From: a virus
Length of the DNA: 55,719 nt
Virus record (IMG/VR): IMGVR_UViG_3300006735_004667
Span: 1 to 55,719 of that record
Direction: 5' to 3' (one strand)
Shown here: positions 1 to 8,732 of the stretch, in pieces
Layout: each line of letters opens with the position of its first letter
How positions within the stretch are numbered: the first letter of the stretch is position 1
Translations under genes and position numbers: made by a program
Notes under the pieces: model-generated
What the model was told of the DNA's origin: nothing
What the model saw: only the letters and a program-made list of their open reading frames with translations
Databases searched by the model: none

Positions 1-2
1 AT

Positions 3-146
3 GAAATAGAATATTACAAAAAAAGTTTGGTAAAAAGAATATTTTTTTTACGACAAGCTGAACAAAGAGCACAAAATCCTGAAATGAAAAAACTTTGGGA
101 ATCAAAAAAACAAGAATTATTAACGAATTATTTAGAACAGAGATAA
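3..146 (+). CDS. 3' end of an unidentified protein (partial)
   Basis: An open frame enters from the left edge and runs 47 codons to a TAA. The visible tail is rich in Lys, Glu and Gln and looks helical (for example AEQRAQNPEMKKLWESKK). No family is recognised and the start lies outside the window. It is followed at once by a late promoter and a hairpin, so it closes an upstream transcription unit. Confidence 0.5.
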   Translation, partial: EIEYYKKSLVKRIFFLRQAEQRAQNPEMKKLWESKKQELLTNYLEQR

Positions 147-153
147 TTTCTGT

Positions 154-161
154 TATAAATA
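154..161 (+). promoter_or_regulatory. T4-type late promoter (TATAAATA)
   Basis: Exact match to the T4 late promoter box TATAAATA, about 64 bases upstream of the hsp20 start. In T4 this box is read by gp55 with gp33 and the gp45 clamp. A hairpin lies between it and the gene. Confidence 0.6.
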
Positions 162-165
162 TAAT

Positions 166-194
166 ATGTAAACGCCAATAGGGTTTACATTTTT
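166..194 (+). terminator. Hairpin with T-run, possible terminator
   Basis: Eight-base perfect inverted repeat (ATGTAAAC at 166-173, GTTTACAT at 183-190) with a 9-base loop, followed by five T. The stem is AT-rich, so termination would be weak. It lies in the 5' leader of hsp20 and could instead stabilise that mRNA. Confidence 0.4.
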
Positions 195-224
195 ATTAAC
201 CTTGCTTACTAAAAGGAGGTCAAA

Positions 225-680
225 ATGACTATAAATGAAGCAATCTGGAGAGATTTATCTCCATTCACAATCGGCTTTGACAATGTGTTTACACAATTGG
301 ATAGAGTCCGACAAATACCACAAACTAATTATCCACCTTACAATATTCGTAAAGGTTCTACAGAGGATACATTTTTAATTGAACTAGCTGTTGCTGGTTT
401 CGGTGAAGATGATTTAACAATTACTGTTAAAGAAAATAATCTTACTGTAGTAGGTGATATAGGTGATAAAGATGAAGGGTTTGTTCATCATGGAATCTCA
501 CAAAGAAAATTCTCTAGAAATTTTGTTCTAGCAGATGATGTTGTGGTTAAAGGTTCTGACTTAACAAATGGTATACTTACCATTTATGCTGAGAGAATAG
601 TTCCAGAAGAAAAGAAAACTAGAACTATTGAGATTGGTAGTCTTAAAAAGTCAGATAAAAAAGTATTTTTGTCTGAATAA
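225..680 (+). CDS. hsp20: Small heat shock protein Hsp20
   Basis: 151-residue alpha-crystallin-type chaperone. The core is at roughly residues 40-135, with the family's IELAVAGF-like first strand, a VVGDIG strand and the final GILTIYAERI strand (the G-I-L motif of Hsp20 proteins). Such proteins are ATP-independent holdases; Hsp20 genes are common in marine T4-like phages, where they may protect virion proteins or polymerase. The start is fixed by a strong AAGGAGG about seven bases before the ATG. The upstream late promoter suggests late expression. Identity is confident, the client proteins are unknown. Confidence 0.92.
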   Translation: MTINEAIWRDLSPFTIGFDNVFTQLDRVRQIPQTNYPPYNIRKGSTEDTFLIELAVAGFGEDDLTITVKENNLTVVGDIGDKDEGFVHHGISQRKFSRNFVLADDVVVKGSDLTNGILTIYAERIVPEEKKTRTIEIGSLKKSDKKVFLSE

Positions 681-693
681 ATAAATATTAAAT

Positions 694-728
694 CCTGGGG
701 TGTTAATATGCTTGACACCTCAGGTTTT
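694..728 (+). terminator. Intrinsic terminator after hsp20
   Basis: Ten-base stem with one G-T wobble (CCTGGGGTGT at 694-703, ACACCTCAGG at 715-724), 11-base loop, then TTTT. It ends the hsp20 transcript. The 3' arm contains most of the -35 box of the next promoter. Confidence 0.7.
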
Positions 729-739
729 AGTAGTATAAT
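712..739 (+). promoter_or_regulatory. Class B sigma70-type promoter
   Basis: TTGACA at 712-717, 16-base spacer ending TAG, then TATAAT at 734-739 followed by AG. The same layout recurs at 5362, 27986 and 45580. It drives the AT-hook/lysozyme/denV/polymerase run. A GAGGA ribosome site precedes the ATG at 773, so this class B transcript has a normal leader of roughly 27 bases. Confidence 0.75.
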
Positions 740-772
740 AGTAGTAATAAAAAAATAATGTGAGGAAATATT

Positions 773-964
773 ATGTTTAATTGGTTTAAAAGATTAATTA
801 ATTTGGGTGTTGAACCAACGGGTGTTAGAGCTAGAGATTCTAGAGGAAGATTCGTTGCAGATGATAAATCTACACCTAATGTAAATGAAGCTTATAATGA
901 CGGTAAAACACCGACTAAAAGAGGTCGTGGTAGACCAAAAGGTTCTAAAAACAAAAAGAAATAA
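773..964 (+). CDS. AT-hook-type small basic protein
   Basis: 63 residues with a very basic C-terminus containing GRGRPKGS, the AT-hook core (RGRP) that binds the minor groove of AT-rich DNA. The N-terminal MFNWFKRLI may form an amphipathic helix. It is the first gene after a class B promoter, so expression before late genes is likely. A DNA-binding or nucleoid-remodelling role is inferred from the hook alone. The motif is simple, but the whole C-terminal third fits it. Confidence 0.65.
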   Translation: MFNWFKRLINLGVEPTGVRARDSRGRFVADDKSTPNVNEAYNDGKTPTKRGRGRPKGSKNKKK

Positions 965-972
965 GATACATT

Positions 973-1302
973 ATGGTCAAAGACGATAATGTAATAAATA
1001 CTCATTATCCCCTTTTTGATGAAGGTCTTTATACAGAAGTAGTTCATCAAAATGGAGAAAGAGCAATAAAAATTCTTTCAGGTAAATATAAAGATGTTAT
1101 TTATCAATATGGTAAAGTAAATCTTGTACCAAGAGAAGTTTCAGAAGAGCCTACTGTAGATTTTGAAAGAGCAGTTAGGTCTTGTCCTGAAAATATGATT
1201 GATACAATATCAGAAGATGAAGAATTTAATCAACTTATGGGTGATATACTCATAGAATTATTAGCCAATCAAGGGCTAGAGGAACTAAAAAATGGAATAT
1301 AG
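973..1302 (+). CDS. Hypothetical acidic protein
   Basis: 109 residues. The N-terminal half looks like a small beta domain (KILSGKYKDVIYQYG, NLVPREV); the C-terminal half is acidic and helical (EDEEFNQLMGDILIELLANQ). No family is recognised. Its end overlaps the lysozyme start by 11 bases, so the two are translationally coupled in the class B operon. Confidence 0.6.
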   Translation: MVKDDNVINTHYPLFDEGLYTEVVHQNGERAIKILSGKYKDVIYQYGKVNLVPREVSEEPTVDFERAVRSCPENMIDTISEDEEFNQLMGDILIELLANQGLEELKNGI

Positions 1303-1753
1303 TAATGAATTTATGGTTCAACTTAAGGATGAAATTTCTGCAGATGAAGGTGTTGTATTAGAAGTATATCACGACCATTTAGGATATCCAACTGTAGGTG
1401 TTGGTCATTTAATCAAACATGACGACCCTGAATTTGGTGAAGGTGTGGGATTTAAAATTACACAAACAAGATGTGATGAATTGTTTTATCAAGATATTAA
1501 TATTTGTTTAGATGAATGTGAAAAACAATTAGGTGAATGGTCTACATATCCTGAGGAAGTAAAACTAATTATTGCTAACATGGCTTTCAATCTAGGTATT
1601 ACTAGACTTAGAAAATTTAAAAAGATGTTTGCAGCTCTTAATAATGGTGATTATGTCGCAGCAGCTGAGGAAGGTTTAGATTCAAGGTGGGCAAAACAAG
1701 TTTACAATAGGTCTCATAGATTAATGGACAGACTCAGGTCAATAGAAGTATGA
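1292..1753 (+). CDS. T4-type lysozyme (glycoside hydrolase 24)
   Basis: 153-residue muramidase that would cut the glycan backbone of peptidoglycan. The catalytic Glu lies near residue 19 (DEGVVLEVYHD) and the downstream TVGVGHL stretch matches the family's substrate-site segment. The C-terminal helices (NMAFNLGITRLRKFKKM) and the R-W motif near residue 132 are typical. No signal peptide is visible, so it would need a holin, as in T4, or act as a virion enzyme. Length is close to T4 gpe (164). A second cell-wall enzyme (SleB type) is encoded at 38212. Confidence 0.88.
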   Translation: MEYSNEFMVQLKDEISADEGVVLEVYHDHLGYPTVGVGHLIKHDDPEFGEGVGFKITQTRCDELFYQDINICLDECEKQLGEWSTYPEEVKLIIANMAFNLGITRLRKFKKMFAALNNGDYVAAAEEGLDSRWAKQVYNRSHRLMDRLRSIEV

Positions 1754-1974
1754 TAGCACTAGATAAACAATTAAGAGACGCACTTAGATTAAAATATCAA
1801 GGTGAAATTGCAGCTGCAAAAGCTAACATAAATGTCTATATGAAACAGTCAGTTGGTATTGGAGAACATTCTGATATCATAGGTGCTATTGATGAACAAC
1901 TTAATTTACTTACACAAGCAGAAGAAAAACTTCAAGCTGTAGAACATCACTTTACACCTGATAGAGTAATTTGA
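1750..1974 (+). CDS. Hypothetical small helical protein
   Basis: 74 residues, starting inside the lysozyme stop and ending inside the denV start, so it belongs to a coupled gene run. The sequence is alanine- and glutamine-rich and mostly helical (EIAAAKANINVYM, LNLLTQAEEKLQAVE). No function can be assigned. Confidence 0.6.
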   Translation: MIALDKQLRDALRLKYQGEIAAAKANINVYMKQSVGIGEHSDIIGAIDEQLNLLTQAEEKLQAVEHHFTPDRVI

Positions 1975-2381
1975 CAAGAATCAATATTGTACCTGTAGAA
2001 GAATTAACAGACCAACATTTGATGGCTGAGTATCGTGAAATATTCATGATTGGTTCTTCTCTACAAAGGTCTCTTAAATCAGAAAATTGGGACCCAAAAA
2101 GAATACCTAAAAAATTTACATTGAATGAAGGTCATGTATTATTTTTTTATAACAAAGGTAAATATCTTTATAAAAGATATGATGAAATAAAAAAAGAACT
2201 CAAAAAAAGAAATTATAATTTAGATAAAAATAGATTATTTAAATCAACACAATTCCCATCTGAATATTTTAATGATTGGAAACCCACAAAAGAAGACCAA
2301 GCAATAGTTTGGAAAAGAATTGAAGAAAGAATACAACAGAAACCAGAATGGTATAGACATTATGGAGTTTCTATAGTATAA
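1971..2381 (+). CDS. denV: Pyrimidine-dimer DNA glycosylase (DenV)
   Basis: Homologue of T4 endonuclease V, 136 residues against 138 in T4. It excises UV-induced cyclobutane pyrimidine dimers and nicks the abasic site. The N-terminus MTRINIVPVEELTDQHLMAEYRE follows T4 DenV, including Thr2, whose alpha-amino group is the nucleophile, and the conserved Glu near residue 23; the C-terminal W-Y-x-x-Y-G motif is also kept. The start is a TTG overlapping the previous stop: no other start leaves Thr at position 2, so protein chemistry decides it. A dimer-repair enzyme suits a phage of sunlit water. Confidence 0.93.
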   Translation: MTRINIVPVEELTDQHLMAEYREIFMIGSSLQRSLKSENWDPKRIPKKFTLNEGHVLFFYNKGKYLYKRYDEIKKELKKRNYNLDKNRLFKSTQFPSEYFNDWKPTKEDQAIVWKRIEERIQQKPEWYRHYGVSIV

Positions 2382-2388
2382 TTATATT

Positions 2389-4884
2389 ATGCACTATTAC
2401 ACAAATATACAAAGGTATAAAGATTTCATACTCGCAAGAGGTGTGAAAAATGGTAAGAAATATATTAAGAGATTAAAATACGAACCAACTCTTTACATAC
2501 CAACAAACAAACCAACTCCTCATAAATCAATAGCAGGAGAATATTTACAATCAAAGAAATTTAGTTCACCAAGTAATGCTCGTCATTGGAAAAAACAATA
2601 CGATAATACAGGTATTGATATTCATGGTTTAGAACAATGGGAATATACTTACATATCTGAAACATATCCTTCTGATATAGAATTTGATATTAATAATATT
2701 AACATATTGAACATTGATATTGAGTGTGAATGTGAAGAAGGGTTTCCAGAACCAACTGAAGCAGAAGAAAGAGTCAATGCAATCACTATGAAACTTTTTG
2801 GTCATGATGAAACTCATGTTATTGGTATTGATAATTTTGATTACAAAACAGATAATCCAAATATCATATATCATAAAACAAGACATGAAAAAGAATTACT
2901 CATGAAGTTTATGGAGATATGGGATACACTAGAACCAGATATAGTCACAGGTTGGAATGTAGAAACATTTGATATTGCTTATCTTGTTAATCGTATTTGG
3001 AAACTATTTGATTGGGATACAGTTAGAAAACTATCTCCTCACGAATTAATTACATCAAGAGAATGGTTATATATGGGTCAGAAAAAAATGATATCATATA
3101 ATATTTCTGGTGTTGCAATACTTGATTATCTTGAAATGTATAAAAAGTTTACATACATTACAAGAGAAACATATCGTTTAGACCATATCGCAGAAGTTGA
3201 ATTAGGTAAGAAGAAGATTGATTATTCAGAGTTCGGTGCAATGCATTTGTTTTATAGAAATGATTATCAAAAGTTTTTAGATTATAACATTCGTGATACA
3301 GAACTTGTTGAACAATTAGATGATAAACTACAACTTATGGAATTAGTTATAACAATGGCTTATCAAGCAAAGTGTAATTATGAAGATGTATTCGGTTCAG
3401 TTCGTTATTGGGATTTAATTATTTACAATTTCTTAAAGAAAAGAGGAATGGTACCACCACCAAAAAAACTAGCACAAGATTCTAGAATTGTTGGAGCTTA
3501 TGTAAAAGAACCACAAGTTGGTCAACATAAATGGGTTATGTCTTTTGATTTAAATAGTCTATATCCTCACTTAATCATGCAATATAATATGAGTCCAGAT
3601 ACTTACCAAAGAAAGATATTTAATCAAGAAATAAATGTCAAAAAACTATTAGAAGGTGAAGTAGATTTAAGTATGTTGACTAATACTACTGTCACACCAA
3701 ATGGTGCTTTGTTTAGAACAGATAAACAAGGATTTCTACCAGAACTTTTAGAAGAAATGTATGACCAAAGAGTTTTGTTTAAAAGAAAAATGATTAATAA
3801 ACAAAAAGAACTTGAAACTATTGATAAGAATGATATTGTAAAAAGAAAGAAATGTGAATATGATATTGTTAAGTATAACAATAATCAAATGGTTAGAAAG
3901 ATTTCTCTTAACAGTTGTTATGGTGCTTTGGGTAATCAATATTTCAGATACTTCAACAGAGAGATTGCAGAAGGAATCACAACATCAGGACAGTTGAGTA
4001 TTAAATGGATTGAGAAAGCAGTTAATGACTATTTAAACAAACTATTAGAAAGTGATAAAGATTATGTTGTAGCAATTGATACTGATTCAATTTATGTGAC
4101 ATTTGAAGATTTAGTTGAAAGAGTCAAACCAAATAATCCGATTGATTTTTTAGATACAATAGCGAAAGAAAAATTAGAACCATACATGAAAGAAACTTAT
4201 GAAGAACTTGCTTCTTACATGAATGCTTATCAAAACAAAATGGAAATGGGTAGAGAAGTTATTGCCGATAAAGGTATTTGGACAGCAAAGAAAAGATATA
4301 TTCTCAATGTTCATGATTCAGAAGGTGTAAGGTATAAAAAACCAAAACTTAAAATGATGGGTATTGAAACAGCAAAATCTTCAACACCGATGTGGTGTAG
4401 AAAGAAACTTGAAGAAGGACTCAAAGTTGTAATGACAGGTACAGAAAGTGATGTTTGGGACTTTATAACTAATTCAAAAAATGAATTTAATAAATTACCA
4501 ATAGAAGAAATATCTTTTCCAAGAGGTGTTCAAAATATTAAGAAGTATCATAATGCCGCTTCTATCTATAATAAAGGAACACCAATTCATGTTCGTGGTT
4601 CACTACTTTACAATAACTTTTTATATAAATACAATATAGACAAGAAATATCCAATTATACAGAATGGTGAAAAAATTAAATTTTGTTATATGAAATTACC
4701 TAATATTATGAATGAGAATGTTATTTCATTTGTCTCAGCATTGCCTAAAGAATTTGAACTTGAAGATTATATTGATTACGATACTCAATTTCAAAAATCA
4801 TTTGTTGAACCTTTAGGCGTTATATTAGATAAAATTGGGTGGACTACAGAACCTGTCAGTACACTTGATTCATTTTTTGGGTAA
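2389..4884 (+). CDS. 43: DNA polymerase, family B (gp43)
   Basis: 831-residue replicative polymerase with 3'-5' exonuclease (T4 gp43 is 898). Exo I is NIDIECE near residues 105-111. Polymerase motif A is DLNSLYP near 387-393, motif B is KISLNSCYG near 504-512, and motif C is AIDTDSIYV near 563-571 with both catalytic aspartates. It would act with the gp41/gp61 primosome, UvsX and gp32 encoded elsewhere in the window. It sits eight bases after denV in the class B operon. The stop codon lies inside a perfect palindrome (see 4879). Confidence 0.97.
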   Translation: MHYYTNIQRYKDFILARGVKNGKKYIKRLKYEPTLYIPTNKPTPHKSIAGEYLQSKKFSSPSNARHWKKQYDNTGIDIHGLEQWEYTYISETYPSDIEFDINNINILNIDIECECEEGFPEPTEAEERVNAITMKLFGHDETHVIGIDNFDYKTDNPNIIYHKTRHEKELLMKFMEIWDTLEPDIVTGWNVETFDIAYLVNRIWKLFDWDTVRKLSPHELITSREWLYMGQKKMISYNISGVAILDYLEMYKKFTYITRETYRLDHIAEVELGKKKIDYSEFGAMHLFYRNDYQKFLDYNIRDTELVEQLDDKLQLMELVITMAYQAKCNYEDVFGSVRYWDLIIYNFLKKRGMVPPPKKLAQDSRIVGAYVKEPQVGQHKWVMSFDLNSLYPHLIMQYNMSPDTYQRKIFNQEINVKKLLEGEVDLSMLTNTTVTPNGALFRTDKQGFLPELLEEMYDQRVLFKRKMINKQKELETIDKNDIVKRKKCEYDIVKYNNNQMVRKISLNSCYGALGNQYFRYFNREIAEGITTSGQLSIKWIEKAVNDYLNKLLESDKDYVVAIDTDSIYVTFEDLVERVKPNNPIDFLDTIAKEKLEPYMKETYEELASYMNAYQNKMEMGREVIADKGIWTAKKRYILNVHDSEGVRYKKPKLKMMGIETAKSSTPMWCRKKLEEGLKVVMTGTESDVWDFITNSKNEFNKLPIEEISFPRGVQNIKKYHNAASIYNKGTPIHVRGSLLYNNFLYKYNIDKKYPIIQNGEKIKFCYMKLPNIMNENVISFVSALPKEFELEDYIDYDTQFQKSFVEPLGVILDKIGWTTEPVSTLDSFFG

Positions 4885-4907
4885 TAATTATTACCCATAG
4901 GGGTAAT
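4879..4907 (+). promoter_or_regulatory. Palindrome and alternative hairpin over gene 43 stop
   Basis: 4879-4896 is a perfect 18-base palindrome (GGGTAATAA then TTATTACCC) holding the polymerase stop codon. Its right arm, ATTACCC at 4890-4896, can instead pair with GGGTAAT at 4901-4907, which carries the probable ribosome site of the next gene. The two pairings exclude each other. It could be a protein-binding operator or a translational switch; the sequence alone does not decide. Confidence 0.45.
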
Positions 4908-4908
4908 A

Positions 4909-5388
4909 ATGTACGAGTACAGAGTAAAAATATTAAAAGTGGTAGACGGTGATACAGTTGATGTTGACATAGATTTAGGATTTGGTGTGACATTAACAGA
5001 TGAAAGAGTTAGAATAATGGGTATTGATACACCAGAGTCTAGAACTAGAGATAAAGTAGAAAAAGTTTTTGGTAAAGCAGCAAAGAAAGCTTTACAAGAT
5101 ATGTTGGGTAAAACATCAATTTTAAAAACACAAATTAACAGAGACGGTGAAGACATGAAAGGTAAGTTCGGTAGAATACTTGGCGACTTTATCGTAGATA
5201 GAAATGGTCAAAGTATAAGTGTCGTAGAAGCTTTAGTTGAAGACGGACACGCTGTAGATTATTATGGTGGTTCAAAAGAAGATATAAAATCAGCTCATAT
5301 GGTTAATCGTAAAAAATTAATTGATGAAGGAGTTGTAGAAATGTCTTATGAAAAAGCTGGGTTGACAGATACAGATTTGGTAGTATAA
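4909..5388 (+). CDS. SNase-like (thermonuclease fold) nuclease
   Basis: 159 residues of the staphylococcal nuclease family. Visible signatures are VVDGDTVDVDIDLG (calcium-binding aspartates), RIMGIDTPESRTRD (the Arg-containing IDTPE motif), and KGKFGRILGDF, matching the second catalytic Arg region. There is no signal peptide, so it should act inside the cell, possibly in host DNA or RNA breakdown; such genes occur in marine T4-like phages. It starts 25 bases after gene 43, behind the possible switch at 4879-4907. Its 3' end contains the -35 and -10 of the next promoter. Confidence 0.82.
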   Translation: MYEYRVKILKVVDGDTVDVDIDLGFGVTLTDERVRIMGIDTPESRTRDKVEKVFGKAAKKALQDMLGKTSILKTQINRDGEDMKGKFGRILGDFIVDRNGQSISVVEALVEDGHAVDYYGGSKEDIKSAHMVNRKKLIDEGVVEMSYEKAGLTDTDLVV

Positions 5389-5389
5389 T
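5362..5389 (+). promoter_or_regulatory. Class B promoter inside the nuclease gene
   Basis: TTGACA at 5362-5367, 16-base spacer, TATAAT at 5384-5389. From 5373 to 5399 it matches 45591-45617 at 26 of 27 positions, including the ATG. The start codon of the next gene is six bases after the -10 box, so transcript and coding sequence should begin together. It would also feed uvsX and gene 41. Confidence 0.75.
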
Positions 5390-5395
5390 AGATAT

Positions 5396-5560
5396 ATGAC
5401 TGAAATTCAATACATATTTTTGTCTTTTCATTGTGTCACTTGGATATTACTTTTTCTAGTATATACTGAAATACAATCTTGGAAAAAAGAAATAAGACAA
5501 CATATAGATTATGATAATAGTCTAAAAGCTTTGAGAAAAGAAGAAAGAAGAAAAAAATAA
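5396..5560 (+). CDS. Small single-pass membrane protein
   Basis: 54 residues. One hydrophobic helix at about residues 6-22 ([17 protein letters not shown]) is followed by a charged, helical, lysine-rich tail. No Shine-Dalgarno sequence precedes the ATG, which sits six bases beyond the -10 box of a class B promoter, so it is likely read from a leaderless mRNA. It directly precedes uvsX. Function unknown; the clear topology and the promoter support a real gene. Confidence 0.6.
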   Translation: MTEIQYIFLSFHCVTWILLFLVYTEIQSWKKEIRQHIDYDNSLKALRKEERRKK

Positions 5561-5577
5561 ATTATGGAGATTATATT

Positions 5578-6621
5578 ATGAGTTATTTGAAAAACTTAAT
5601 AAAAACAACAGGTAATGAGTTCGCTTCTATTGTAGAAGACGGAGTACAAGCAGCTGATGTTAGTGGGTACATTGACACAGGTTCTTATATTTTTAACGCT
5701 CTCTTGTCTGGTTCAATTTATGAAGGTTTACCTAACAACAAGATTACAGCTCTTGCAGGTGAATCAGCAACAGGTAAAACATTCTTTGCACTTGGAATGT
5801 GTAAACAATTCTTAAATGATAATCCTGATTCAGCAGTTATCTACTTTGAATCAGAAAGTGCAATCACTAAAGACATGATTGAAGAAAGAGGAATTGATTC
5901 TTCAAGAATCGTTATTGTTCCTGTCACAACTGTACAAGAATTTAGAACTCAATCTATTAAGATACTTGACCAATATATCAAAGACAATTCAGATATGAAA
6001 ATGTGTTTTGTACTTGATTCACTAGGTATGTTGTCAACAACTAAAGAGATTGAAGACACAGCATCAGGTGCAGAAACTAGAGATATGACTAGAGCACAAT
6101 TAGTTAAAGGTGCTTTCAGAGTTTTAACTCTTAAACTTGGTAAGGCAGGAGTACCATTAATAGTCACAAACCACACTTATGATGAAATGGGATTGTTTGC
6201 AAAGAAAGTTATGGGTGGTGGTAGTGGACTCAAGTATGCTGCATCATCAATCATATTTTTATCAAAGAAAAAAGAAAAAGATGGTAAAGATGTTATTGGT
6301 AATATCATTCATTGTAAGAATGAAAAATCAAGACTTACTATTGAAAACAAAATGGTAGATGTTATTCTAAAATATGATTCAGGACTAGACAGATATTATG
6401 GTTTACTAGATTTAGCTGTCAAGTATGGTATCTTTAAACAATCATCTACAAGAATTGAATTACCAGATGGGACTACTCAATTTGGTAAAACAATTAACAA
6501 TAATCCAGAGAAGTATTTCACACCAGAAGTACTAGACAAACTTAATGAAGTAGCGAAAGAAGAATTTTTATATGGCAATGCGATTAGAACAAACGATTCT
6601 CAAGAATCTGATACAGAATGA
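5578..6621 (+). CDS. uvsX: UvsX, RecA-like recombinase
   Basis: 347-residue strand-exchange ATPase of T4 recombination and recombination-dependent replication. Walker A is GESATGKTF at about residues 61-69; Walker B is MCFVLDSLG near 142-150. The [13 protein letters not shown] stretch corresponds to the RecA/UvsX L2 region. T4 UvsX is about 390 residues, so this is slightly short. A partner UvsY is not visible in the window. Its 3' end overlaps gene 41 by 50 bases. Confidence 0.95.
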   Translation: MSYLKNLIKTTGNEFASIVEDGVQAADVSGYIDTGSYIFNALLSGSIYEGLPNNKITALAGESATGKTFFALGMCKQFLNDNPDSAVIYFESESAITKDMIEERGIDSSRIVIVPVTTVQEFRTQSIKILDQYIKDNSDMKMCFVLDSLGMLSTTKEIEDTASGAETRDMTRAQLVKGAFRVLTLKLGKAGVPLIVTNHTYDEMGLFAKKVMGGGSGLKYAASSIIFLSKKKEKDGKDVIGNIIHCKNEKSRLTIENKMVDVILKYDSGLDRYYGLLDLAVKYGIFKQSSTRIELPDGTTQFGKTINNNPEKYFTPEVLDKLNEVAKEEFLYGNAIRTNDSQESDTE

Positions 6622-7957
6622 AGAATTTACTAGAAAGACTTTACCTTACATAAAATCAGAATTTTTTTCTGAAAGAGATGAAGAATTTTTATTTAAACAA
6701 ATTCGTGATTATTTTTTAAAGTATCAAACATCACCAACACCAGAAGCACTTATCATTGATATTGATGAAAAACAAGATGTGGACCAACAATTAATATCAG
6801 ATACTATGTTATTAATAAAAGATATTAAAGGTGATATATCTGATACACCAGATGAATGGTTAGTAGATTCTACAGAAAAATGGTGTAAAGATAGAGCTGT
6901 CTATAATGGTGTAATGAGTTCTATTGAAATTATTCAAGATAAAAATGGAAACTCTGGTGAGATACCCGATATTCTAAGAGAAGCACTATCTGTATCTTTT
7001 GATTCAAATATTGGTCATGACTTTATAGAAGATTGGGATTCAAGATATGACTTCATGCATACAGAAGAAGAAAGAGTTCCATTTGATTTAGAATTGATGA
7101 ATAAAATCAGTAAAGGTGGTCTTCCAAATAAAACATTAAATATAGTCATGGCAGGTACAGGTGTTGGTAAATCATTATTCATGTGTCATTGTGCATCAGC
7201 ATCTTTACTTCAAGGTAAAAATGTATTGTATATCACAATGGAAATGGCAGAAGAAAAGATTGCTGAAAGAATTGATGCAAATTTGTTAGATATATCATTA
7301 AACGATTTACAAGATTTACCAAAAATGATGTATGAGAAAAAGATTACTAGAGTCAGAGAAAAGACTAAAGGTAAATTAATTATTAAAGAATATCCAACAG
7401 CAACAGCACATAGTGGTCATTTTAGACATCTATTACAAGAACTAGATTTAAAAAGAGATTTCAAACCAGAAATTATTTTTATAGATTATTTAAATATCTG
7501 TAGTTCATTTAGAGTTAGACCAGGTAGTAATGTAAACACTTATTCATATATTAAATCAATTGCAGAAGAATTAAGAGGACTAGCAGTAGAATTTGATGTT
7601 CCAATCATGTCTGCAACACAAACAAATAGAACAGGTTTTGTATCTACAGATGTTGGACTTGAAGATACATCTGAATCATTCGGTTTACCAGCAACAGCAG
7701 ACTTTATGTTTGCATTGATATCTACAGAAGAAATGCAAGAATTAGACCAAGTAATGGTTAAACAGTTAAAGAATAGATACAATGACCCAACTTATCATAA
7801 AAGATTTGTATTGGGTGTAGATAGGTCTAAAATGAGATTATATGATTGTGAGCAATCAGCACAAGATGAATTAGTTGATATCGGTCCTGTTATGGATAAT
7901 ACAACAACAGGTAAAAGAGTGTCAGCAGAGAATACAAAGGATTTAAAGTTTAGTTGA
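6572..7957 (+). CDS. 41: Replicative DNA helicase (gp41, DnaB family)
   Basis: 461 residues (T4 gp41 is 475). The N-terminal domain is helical; the RecA-like motor has Walker A AGTGVGKS at about 193-200, Walker [10 protein letters not shown] near 301-309, and the later SATQTNR motif. It unwinds DNA at the fork together with primase gp61 (28027) and is loaded by gp59 (46128), both present. Two ATGs (6572 and 6578) are possible starts within the uvsX overlap. The 50-base overlap is unusually long. Confidence 0.94.
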   Translation: MAMRLEQTILKNLIQNEEFTRKTLPYIKSEFFSERDEEFLFKQIRDYFLKYQTSPTPEALIIDIDEKQDVDQQLISDTMLLIKDIKGDISDTPDEWLVDSTEKWCKDRAVYNGVMSSIEIIQDKNGNSGEIPDILREALSVSFDSNIGHDFIEDWDSRYDFMHTEEERVPFDLELMNKISKGGLPNKTLNIVMAGTGVGKSLFMCHCASASLLQGKNVLYITMEMAEEKIAERIDANLLDISLNDLQDLPKMMYEKKITRVREKTKGKLIIKEYPTATAHSGHFRHLLQELDLKRDFKPEIIFIDYLNICSSFRVRPGSNVNTYSYIKSIAEELRGLAVEFDVPIMSATQTNRTGFVSTDVGLEDTSESFGLPATADFMFALISTEEMQELDQVMVKQLKNRYNDPTYHKRFVLGVDRSKMRLYDCEQSAQDELVDIGPVMDNTTTGKRVSAENTKDLKFS

Positions 7958-8027
7958 TATGTGGGAATTTAGACATTTAAAAATGCCAGACTTGAAACCG
8001 CATGTACAGTTTTTGTATAATAACAGT

Positions 8028-8534
8028 ATGAAAAAAGATAAAAAAATTAGACAAATATTTCTAGATATGGACGGTGTTTTAGCTGATTTTGAGTCTAAAA
8101 TAACCGAAATGTTAGGTAAAAAAGTCTGGAATGATGATGCAGGTCATAATGTTTATGATTTACATAAAAGAGAACTGACTTCTAAGCATATGTTTAGAAA
8201 AATGGACCCTTTACCAGATGCTTGGAAACTTGTAGATTGGTGTTTAAATTCTGGTATTCATACAGAAATTTTAACTGCAGCAGGAACTGTTAACAGAGAA
8301 CTTGTTGTAAGAGATAAAGTTGAATGGATAAGAGAACACATAAATCCTCATTGGACAATAATACCGACATTCAAAGGTAGTCAGAAAGCAGCATTTGCTC
8401 ATAAAAAAGCAGTTCTGATTGACGACAGAGAAAAAAATATAGATTGTTGGGTTAAAGCAGGTGGGATTGGTATTATACATACTACAGCTGATGAAACAAT
8501 AAGACAATTAAATGAAATTCTCAACTCAAAATAA
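8028..8534 (+). CDS. HAD-family 5'(3')-deoxyribonucleotidase-like protein
   Basis: 168 residues from the ATG at 8028; an in-frame ATG at 7959 would add an unlikely 23-residue extension. HAD motif I is FLDMDGVLADF (nucleophile Asp plus acid/base Asp), motif II is ILTAA, and the C-terminal motif is VLIDDREKNI. This fits the small NT5C-like nucleotidases that remove phosphate from dNMPs, so a role in the phage dNTP supply beside NrdA/NrdB is likely. Polynucleotide phosphatase is an alternative. It directly follows gene 41. Confidence 0.8.
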   Translation: MKKDKKIRQIFLDMDGVLADFESKITEMLGKKVWNDDAGHNVYDLHKRELTSKHMFRKMDPLPDAWKLVDWCLNSGIHTEILTAAGTVNRELVVRDKVEWIREHINPHWTIIPTFKGSQKAAFAHKKAVLIDDREKNIDCWVKAGGIGIIHTTADETIRQLNEILNSK

Positions 8535-8712
8535 ATCTCAAGGGATTATCAAAAGTAAATCCCTTGTAGACCTTCTTGTTAAAAAAACAGAAATAAAAAA
8601 AGAACTTATTGTTCTTAAAAAAAGTAATAAAAATCTAGAAAAACAAGAAGAACTCATAGAAGAAATATCAGCAATTGATAATTTCTTGAGTAAGCACAAA
8701 ATTCAAAAATAG
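8512..8712 (+). CDS. Hypothetical coiled-coil protein
   Basis: 66 residues overlapping the nucleotidase end by 23 bases. After a short N-terminus it is nearly all Lys, Glu, Leu and Ile with coiled-coil spacing (LLVKKTEIKKELIVLKKS, LIEEISAIDNFLSK). No family is recognised. A strong hairpin (8539-8566) lies inside its first codons, which either regulates it or is incidental. Confidence 0.5.
   Translation: MKFSTQNKSQGIIKSKSLVDLLVKKTEIKKELIVLKKSNKNLEKQEELIEEISAIDNFLSKHKIQK
8539..8566 (+). promoter_or_regulatory. Hairpin just after the nucleotidase stop
   Basis: Perfect nine-base stem (CAAGGGATT at 8539-8547, AATCCCTTG at 8558-8566) with a 10-base loop. It begins five bases after the upstream stop and falls within the first codons of the next ORF. 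There is no T-run, so it is more likely an mRNA-stabilising or translation-controlling stem than a terminator. Confidence 0.4.
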
Positions 8713-8718
8713 TATTAA

Positions 8719-8726
8719 CATAAATA
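8719..8726 (+). promoter_or_regulatory. Late promoter-like box (CATAAATA)
   Basis: One mismatch from TATAAATA, seven bases before the ATG at 8733. It stands at the junction between replication genes and the virion cargo genes, where a switch to late transcription would be expected. Confidence 0.4.
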
Positions 8727-8732
8727 CTGTTT

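Noticed and set aside
4791-5156. 121-codon minus-strand frame over the end of gene 43 and the nuclease gene
   Set aside because: Antisense to two conserved genes; no minus-strand promoter or ribosome site.
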